From JALQTD01 sp964390365 (GTDB lineage: Bacteria > Bacteroidota > Bacteroidia > Flavobacteriales_D > Sanyastnellaceae), in NCBI GenBank assembly GCA_964390365.1, contig CAYMHW010000005.1, positions 1-50,830 on the forward strand: 50,830 nucleotides of DNA, given 5' to 3'. Both the position numbers and the translations under genes were made by a program. The notes under the pieces were generated by a model. The model saw only the letters and a list, made by a program, of their open reading frames with translations. It had not been told where the DNA came from and did no database searches. This document shows, piece after piece, positions 46,723 to 50,830 of the stretch (the stretch's first letter is position 1; the number at the start of each line of letters is the position of its first letter).

Positions 46723-47403
46723 ATGCCAAAAACAGAAGATTACTTGGCCCTGGAAGGGGCCATCAACCAAGCGTTTCAGGAGAGCTTGACGCCCTTCGAG
46801 GCCTTCCGCCTGTTGCAGAGCGGCCACGAGCGCTTCCTCAACCACCTGACGCACCGACGATCCCGTGGCAACTTGCTCGCGGATGCGGCCACCGGCCAGT
46901 TTCCCTACGCTGCGGTGCTGGGATGCATCGATTCGCGCGTTCCGGTGGAAGAGGTGTTCGACGCGGCGTTCGGCGACATGTTCGTGGCGCGCGTGGCGGG
47001 CAACACCGTCAGCTCCGACATCCTCGGCAGCTTGGAGTACGCATGCAAGTATGCGGGGGCGAAATTGATTTTGGTCCTCGGGCACACGAAATGCGGAGCC
47101 GTTCAAGGCGCGTGGAGCAAGCTCGAAGACGGCCACATCACCGACCTGCTCCTGCACATCGAACCCGCGGTGCGCGCGGTCCAATCCGTCCGCGGCACGG
47201 AACCGAGCGACGACAACCTGAATGCGTGCGTTGAAGCCAACGTGTCGCACACCGTGAAGCAGATCCGGGAAAAGAGCACCATCCTTTCGGGCATGGAGGC
47301 GGCCGGACAAATCGCCGTAGTCGGCGGATTGTATGACGTGTCCACCGGGCACGTGGAATTTGTGGTCCAGCCGAGCTGGGCGGCCGAAAAGGAAACGGCC
47401 TGA
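46723..47403 (+). CDS. Beta-class carbonic anhydrase
   Basis: 226 residues. Zn site C68, H121, C124 (GCIDSR, GHTKCG), with the D70-R72 dyad. Interconverts CO2 and HCO3-. No signal peptide, so cytoplasmic. Shares one base with the next small gene. Confidence 0.95.
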   Translation: MPKTEDYLALEGAINQAFQESLTPFEAFRLLQSGHERFLNHLTHRRSRGNLLADAATGQFPYAAVLGCIDSRVPVEEVFDAAFGDMFVARVAGNTVSSDILGSLEYACKYAGAKLILVLGHTKCGAVQGAWSKLEDGHITDLLLHIEPAVRAVQSVRGTEPSDDNLNACVEANVSHTVKQIREKSTILSGMEAAGQIAVVGGLYDVSTGHVEFVVQPSWAAEKETA

Positions 47404-47750
47404 TGGACGCGACGCGATTCCGTTCGATGCGCATTTGGATTGCGGTGCTGGCGAGCCTGTGGCTTGTGGTGCAGTGCGCTTCGGTGGTGGAATCGCATTT
47501 GGTTTATGCCCAATGGGTTGAAACCGAAGACTCCCAAGATCCCCCTTGGTCGGACGAGGCAGAGAGCGAGCGAAGTGATGCCGACGAGAGCGAAGACGAG
47601 GAGCGAGAAGACGAGGTCAAGGTACTGATTTGGAGCTCGATGGCGACGGAAGCCCTCCGATCGCTGGGCTCCCAATTGCACGACCCGTCAGTGGTGCCCG
47701 AGCGGGCGGGGCACGGACTGCCCCTGACTCCCCCTCCGAGGCGAAGCTGA
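47403..47750 (+). CDS. Small exported or membrane-anchored acidic protein
   Basis: 115 residues (or 107 from M9 at 47427). Signal-like helix RIWIAVLASLWLVVQCASVV, then a very acidic region (WSDEAESERSDADESEDEER) and a Pro/Arg tail (LTPPPRR). Unknown family. ATG shares a base with the CA stop (TGATG), so it is co-translated with CA. A lipobox-like VVQC could anchor it. Confidence 0.6.
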   Translation: MDATRFRSMRIWIAVLASLWLVVQCASVVESHLVYAQWVETEDSQDPPWSDEAESERSDADESEDEEREDEVKVLIWSSMATEALRSLGSQLHDPSVVPERAGHGLPLTPPPRRS

Positions 47751-47763
47751 CCCTTCCGCACTT

Positions 47764-47787
47764 GACGCGATGACGCGTCTCTTTTTT
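47764..47787 (+). terminator. Terminator between CA-small-protein unit and SulP gene
   Basis: GACGCG-ATGA-CGCGTC followed by TCTTTTTT. Separates the CA unit from the SulP transcript, or attenuates read-through into it. Confidence 0.8.
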
Positions 47788-47833
47788 CAGCCCCTAAAAC
47801 CGCTGGCTCACGCCGGATTCAACCTTTGCCTTC

Positions 47834-49414
47834 ATGTTCAAGCACGTCAAAAACGACCTGCCCGCATCCATCGTGGTGTTCCTCGTAGCACTGCCCCTTT
47901 GCCTCGGAATCGCCCTCGCCTCTGGCGCCCCTCCCCTTTCTGGAATCATCGCCGGCATCGTCGGCGGCCTCGTGGTGGGCGCGCTTTCAGGCTCGCCCCT
48001 CGGCGTCTCCGGCCCCGCTGCCGGCCTCACCGTCATCGTACTCGGTGGCATCGAGTCGTTGCCCACCTTTGAATTGTTCCTCTCCGCGGTTGTCCTCGCC
48101 GGCGTCGTCCAAATCGCCCTCGGCCTCCTGCGCGCGGGCGTCATCGGTCTGTACTTCCCGTCAGCCGTCATCCAAGGCATGCTCGCGGCCATCGGCATCA
48201 TCATCTTCCTCAAGCAGATTCCCCACGCGGTGGGCTACGATGCGGATCCGGAGGGCGAGATGGAGTTCCTGCAAGCGGATGGCTACAACACGTTCTCGGA
48301 GTTGTGGCACGCTGGCGCGCTGTTCGAGCCGTGGGCCATTCTGATTGCATTGGCGTCACTGGCGGTGCTGCTGGTTTGGGAAACGAAGTGGATGAAAGGC
48401 CAAACCTGGGCCCGCCTCATCCCCGGCTCCCTCATCGCCGTCCTCCTCGGCGCCATCCTCCAATTCATCGCTCCCGCCGAGCTGGCCCTCAGCGCCGACC
48501 ACCTCGTGAACATCCCCATCGCAGCGGACGTCACCTCCCTGTTGAGTTTCCCCGACTTTTCGATGGTGTTCAGCAAGGAGATTTGGACCCTCGCCATCAC
48601 GCTGGCGGTGGTGGCCTCGCTCGAAACCTTGCTCTGCGTGGAAGCCACGGACAAGCTCGACCCGCACAAGCGCGTCACCCCAACGAACCGCGAGCTCGTG
48701 GCGCAAGGCCTGGGCAACGCGTTCAGCGGGCTCATCGGCGGTCTGCCCGTGACGCAGGTCATCGTGCGCAGCTCGGCGAACATCCAAAGCGGTGGCGTGA
48801 CGAAGCTCAGTGCCATCCTGCACGGGGCCTTTCTCCTCATCGCCGTCCTGACCATCCCGCAGTGGCTGAACCTGATTCCGTTGGCAAGTTTGGCGGCGAT
48901 CCTGTTGGTCGTGGGGTACAAACTGGCCCGACCCGCGACCTTCGTCCGGCTCTACAAGGAAGGACAGCGCCAATTCGTGCCGTTTCTGGTGACGGTGCTG
49001 GCCATTGTGTTCACGGATCTGCTCGTGGGCATCGGCATCGGTTTGGCCACGGCCATCGTGACCATCCTCCTCGACCACTACCGCCGTCCGTTCACGGAAT
49101 ACCACATCGATCCCACCACGCGCACCTGCGTCATCACGCTTCCGGAAGATGTCACGTTCCTGCACAAAGCGGGCATCCGCGAGGCGCTCGCCTCCATCCC
49201 CAATGGCGGCAGCATTCGGCTCGATGCCTCCAAGGCCCAACGCGTGGATCCGGACGTCCTCGAAATCATCCGCGACTTCCGCATGCACGCGGCCACCGAC
49301 GACATCGCGGTGGAATACCTCGAACCGACGGCGGCTGCGGGACCTGAGAAGCCCTTGCCCGAGTTCAAAAAGGCGTTACTTCTTGCGGAAGAAGAGTCGC
49401 AACGCAGCGCCTGA
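47834..49414 (+). CDS. SulP family anion (bicarbonate or sulfate) transporter
   Basis: 526 residues. About 12-14 membrane segments; DLPASIVVFLVALPLCLGIAL and VEATDKLDPHKRVTPTNREL are family signatures of the bacterial type that adjoins carbonic anhydrase genes. A cytoplasmic C-terminal segment (about 420-500) resembles a reduced STAS domain. Context favours HCO3- transport (BicA-like). AACCTTTG at 47819-47826 may be its -7. Its end overlaps der by 39 bases. Confidence 0.9.
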   Translation: MFKHVKNDLPASIVVFLVALPLCLGIALASGAPPLSGIIAGIVGGLVVGALSGSPLGVSGPAAGLTVIVLGGIESLPTFELFLSAVVLAGVVQIALGLLRAGVIGLYFPSAVIQGMLAAIGIIIFLKQIPHAVGYDADPEGEMEFLQADGYNTFSELWHAGALFEPWAILIALASLAVLLVWETKWMKGQTWARLIPGSLIAVLLGAILQFIAPAELALSADHLVNIPIAADVTSLLSFPDFSMVFSKEIWTLAITLAVVASLETLLCVEATDKLDPHKRVTPTNRELVAQGLGNAFSGLIGGLPVTQVIVRSSANIQSGGVTKLSAILHGAFLLIAVLTIPQWLNLIPLASLAAILLVVGYKLARPATFVRLYKEGQRQFVPFLVTVLAIVFTDLLVGIGIGLATAIVTILLDHYRRPFTEYHIDPTTRTCVITLPEDVTFLHKAGIREALASIPNGGSIRLDASKAQRVDPDVLEIIRDFRMHAATDDIAVEYLEPTAAAGPEKPLPEFKKALLLAEEESQRSA

Positions 49415-50683
49415 AAAATCGTAAGCCTCCCGCAAGTGGTTCTCCAAGAACCGCTTGTAGGGGTCTTTCACGTATTGCGGTAGGTTGCAGTAAAACGCGA
49501 ACGTTGGCGTCTGTGACTGCAGTTGGGTGACGTACTTGATGCGCACCATCTTGCCCTTGAACATCGGGGGCGGCTGGTGGTTCACAATGGGCAGCATGAA
49601 CTCGTTCAACTCGCTCGTGGGGATGTGCCGACGGCGGTTCTCGTTGACGTGCAACGCCTCTTCGAACGCCTTGATGATGCGTTGCTTGGTGACGTTGGAT
49701 GTGAACACGATGGGCACGTCCGTGAACGGAGCGATGCGCTCCCGAATCTTCTCCTCGTAGGCCGCCATGGTGTTGTGGTCCTTCTCGATGAGGTCCCACT
49801 TGTTCACCACGATGACGATGCCGCGGTAGCTGCCCACAGCTTGCCAAAACACGTGCAAGTCCTGCCGCTCGAACCCCTGTTGCGCATCGATGAGCAACAT
49901 GCACACGTCGCTTTCGTCGATGCTCCGGATGGTCCGAAGCGTGCTGTAGAACTCGAGCTGGTCTTCCACTTGCTTGCGCTTCCGCAATCCCGCGGTATCG
50001 ACCAAATCGAAATCGAACCCAAACATGTTGTACCGGGTATGGATGCTGTCCCGCGTCGTGCCTGCGATGTCGGTCACGATGTTGCGCTCCTGGCCCAATA
50101 AGGTATTGATGAGCGTGCTCTTGCCGACATTGGGGCGACCGATGACGGCAATCTTAGGGACATCGCTCTCCACCGGCTCCGGCAAATCCGGCAACTCAGC
50201 GACCAGGGCATCCAAGAACTCCCCCGTACCGTATCCGCTCGCTGCGCTGATGGCATACACCTGCGAATCCAGTCCCAAGGTGTAGAAATCGGCTGACCCC
50301 ACATCGTGGGCGCCCGTATCCACCTTGTTGCAGGCCAACAACACCGGCTTGCCGCTTCGCCGCAACAGCCGCGCAATGTCCTCATCCAAATCCGTCACAC
50401 CGGTTTGGACATCGACCATGAACACGATCAAGTCGGCCTCCTCCACACTCAACTGAACCTGGCTCCGGATGGCGGCCTCGAACTTGTCATCGCTCTTCGT
50501 GATCCACCCACCGGTGTCAATGACGGTGAACGCCTTCTCCGTCCAAAGCGCATGGCCGTACTTCCGATCCCGCGTCGTGCCGCTGGTCGGATCCGTGATG
50601 GCATCGCGCGTTTCGGTCAGCCGATTGAACAGCGTGCTCTTGCCCACGTTGGGCCTTCCGACGATTGCAACCAAATTCTGCAT
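49376..50683 (-). CDS. der: GTPase Der (EngA)
   Basis: 435 residues. Two consecutive GTPase domains, each with GRPNVGKST (about 9-17 and 182-190), G3 DTGG/DTAG and NKVD/NKWD, and a C-terminal KH-like domain (HQPPPMFKGKMVRIKYVTQ). It matures 50S subunits. Starts at the canonical MQNLVAIVGRP. Confidence 0.97.
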   Translation of the reverse strand: MQNLVAIVGRPNVGKSTLFNRLTETRDAITDPTSGTTRDRKYGHALWTEKAFTVIDTGGWITKSDDKFEAAIRSQVQLSVEEADLIVFMVDVQTGVTDLDEDIARLLRRSGKPVLLACNKVDTGAHDVGSADFYTLGLDSQVYAISAASGYGTGEFLDALVAELPDLPEPVESDVPKIAVIGRPNVGKSTLINTLLGQERNIVTDIAGTTRDSIHTRYNMFGFDFDLVDTAGLRKRKQVEDQLEFYSTLRTIRSIDESDVCMLLIDAQQGFERQDLHVFWQAVGSYRGIVIVVNKWDLIEKDHNTMAAYEEKIRERIAPFTDVPIVFTSNVTKQRIIKAFEEALHVNENRRRHIPTSELNEFMLPIVNHQPPPMFKGKMVRIKYVTQLQSQTPTFAFYCNLPQYVKDPYKRFLENHLREAYDFSGAALRLFFRKK

Positions 50684-50776
50684 ATCCTGATCGATTCATT
50701 CCCGAAAAGAACCTTTCGGGCTTCAAACTTAATGCGTCCCAGCACACCCGTTGTGCCAACACGCAGAATTCACGAC

Positions 50777-50807
50777 AAAAAAAGAGGGTCCCTGTTAGGG
50801 GACCCTC
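50777..50807 (-). terminator. Terminator of an unseen gene to the right
   Basis: GAGGGTCCC and GGGACCCTC form a 9-bp stem (loop 50793-50798) with seven T on the minus-strand exit. The 23 bases beyond it to the edge belong to a feature outside the window. Confidence 0.85.
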
Positions 50808-50830
50808 AAGAGTGGCGTCGACATACTCTC

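Overview
The window is one dense stretch of a high-GC Bacteroidota chromosome, with no gap above 300 bases. Reasons: (1) type IX secretion cargo, namely a CHU_C gliding-motility C-terminus at 12768-16304 and a type A sorting tail at 7118-8512; (2) Bacteroidota family markers: fused E1 alpha/beta dehydrogenase, DUF3575-type outer-membrane protein, choice-of-anchor L and V proteins, the so-called asparagine synthetase B, SiaB/DUF6272; (3) no Shine-Dalgarno signals, but recurrent TAnnTTTG -7 elements, the best being TTG-N19-TACCTTTG ahead of an initiator tRNA. A flavobacterial-type lineage fits, but the genus cannot be named. No insertion sequence, phage, rRNA or CRISPR array is visible.

Layout. 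1-7100: start of a CarboxypepD_reg/TonB-type gene (cut by the edge), S4 RNA-binding protein, fused E1 dehydrogenase, a psuG-obg-adk cluster on the minus strand and lpdA on the plus strand. 7100-25000: mostly envelope and secreted proteins (lipase, M15-like peptidase, GH13 lipoprotein, Nramp-like transporter, giant T9SS protein, OB-fold and NTF2-like proteins, vanadium haloperoxidase), plus xseAB, pirin and AlkB. 25000-32300: initiator tRNA-fMet, era, ispE, YCII lipoprotein, LptF/G permease, tgt, DUF554, a muramidase-like protein and a WYL regulator. 32260-33800: two orphan small genes, each behind a copy of one palindromic element (the first copy overlaps the WYL stop codon), then a SiaB-like kinase. 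33800-38850: secreted Bacteroidota protein, dnaB, NrtR-like regulator, metK. 38900-43670: SAM-I riboswitch followed by a translationally coupled operon of split metH (two genes) and metF. 43700-49414: Sua5, SbtA-type bicarbonate permease, a LysR regulator, divergent beta-carbonic anhydrase, a small acidic secreted protein and a SulP transporter, together an inorganic-carbon acquisition locus. The window closes with der.

How genes work together. metK makes SAM; the riboswitch is expected to sense SAM and control methionine regeneration through metH/metF. The carbonic anhydrase with two candidate bicarbonate transporters would feed anaplerotic carboxylation. adk, obg, era, der, tgt, sua5, ispE, xseAB and dnaB are housekeeping. 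Best candidates for something undescribed are the WYL/paired-palindrome/small-gene module (32263-33018), the small acidic protein inside the carbon locus (47403-47750), and a strongly over-represented heptamer TTTGGCC across the window.
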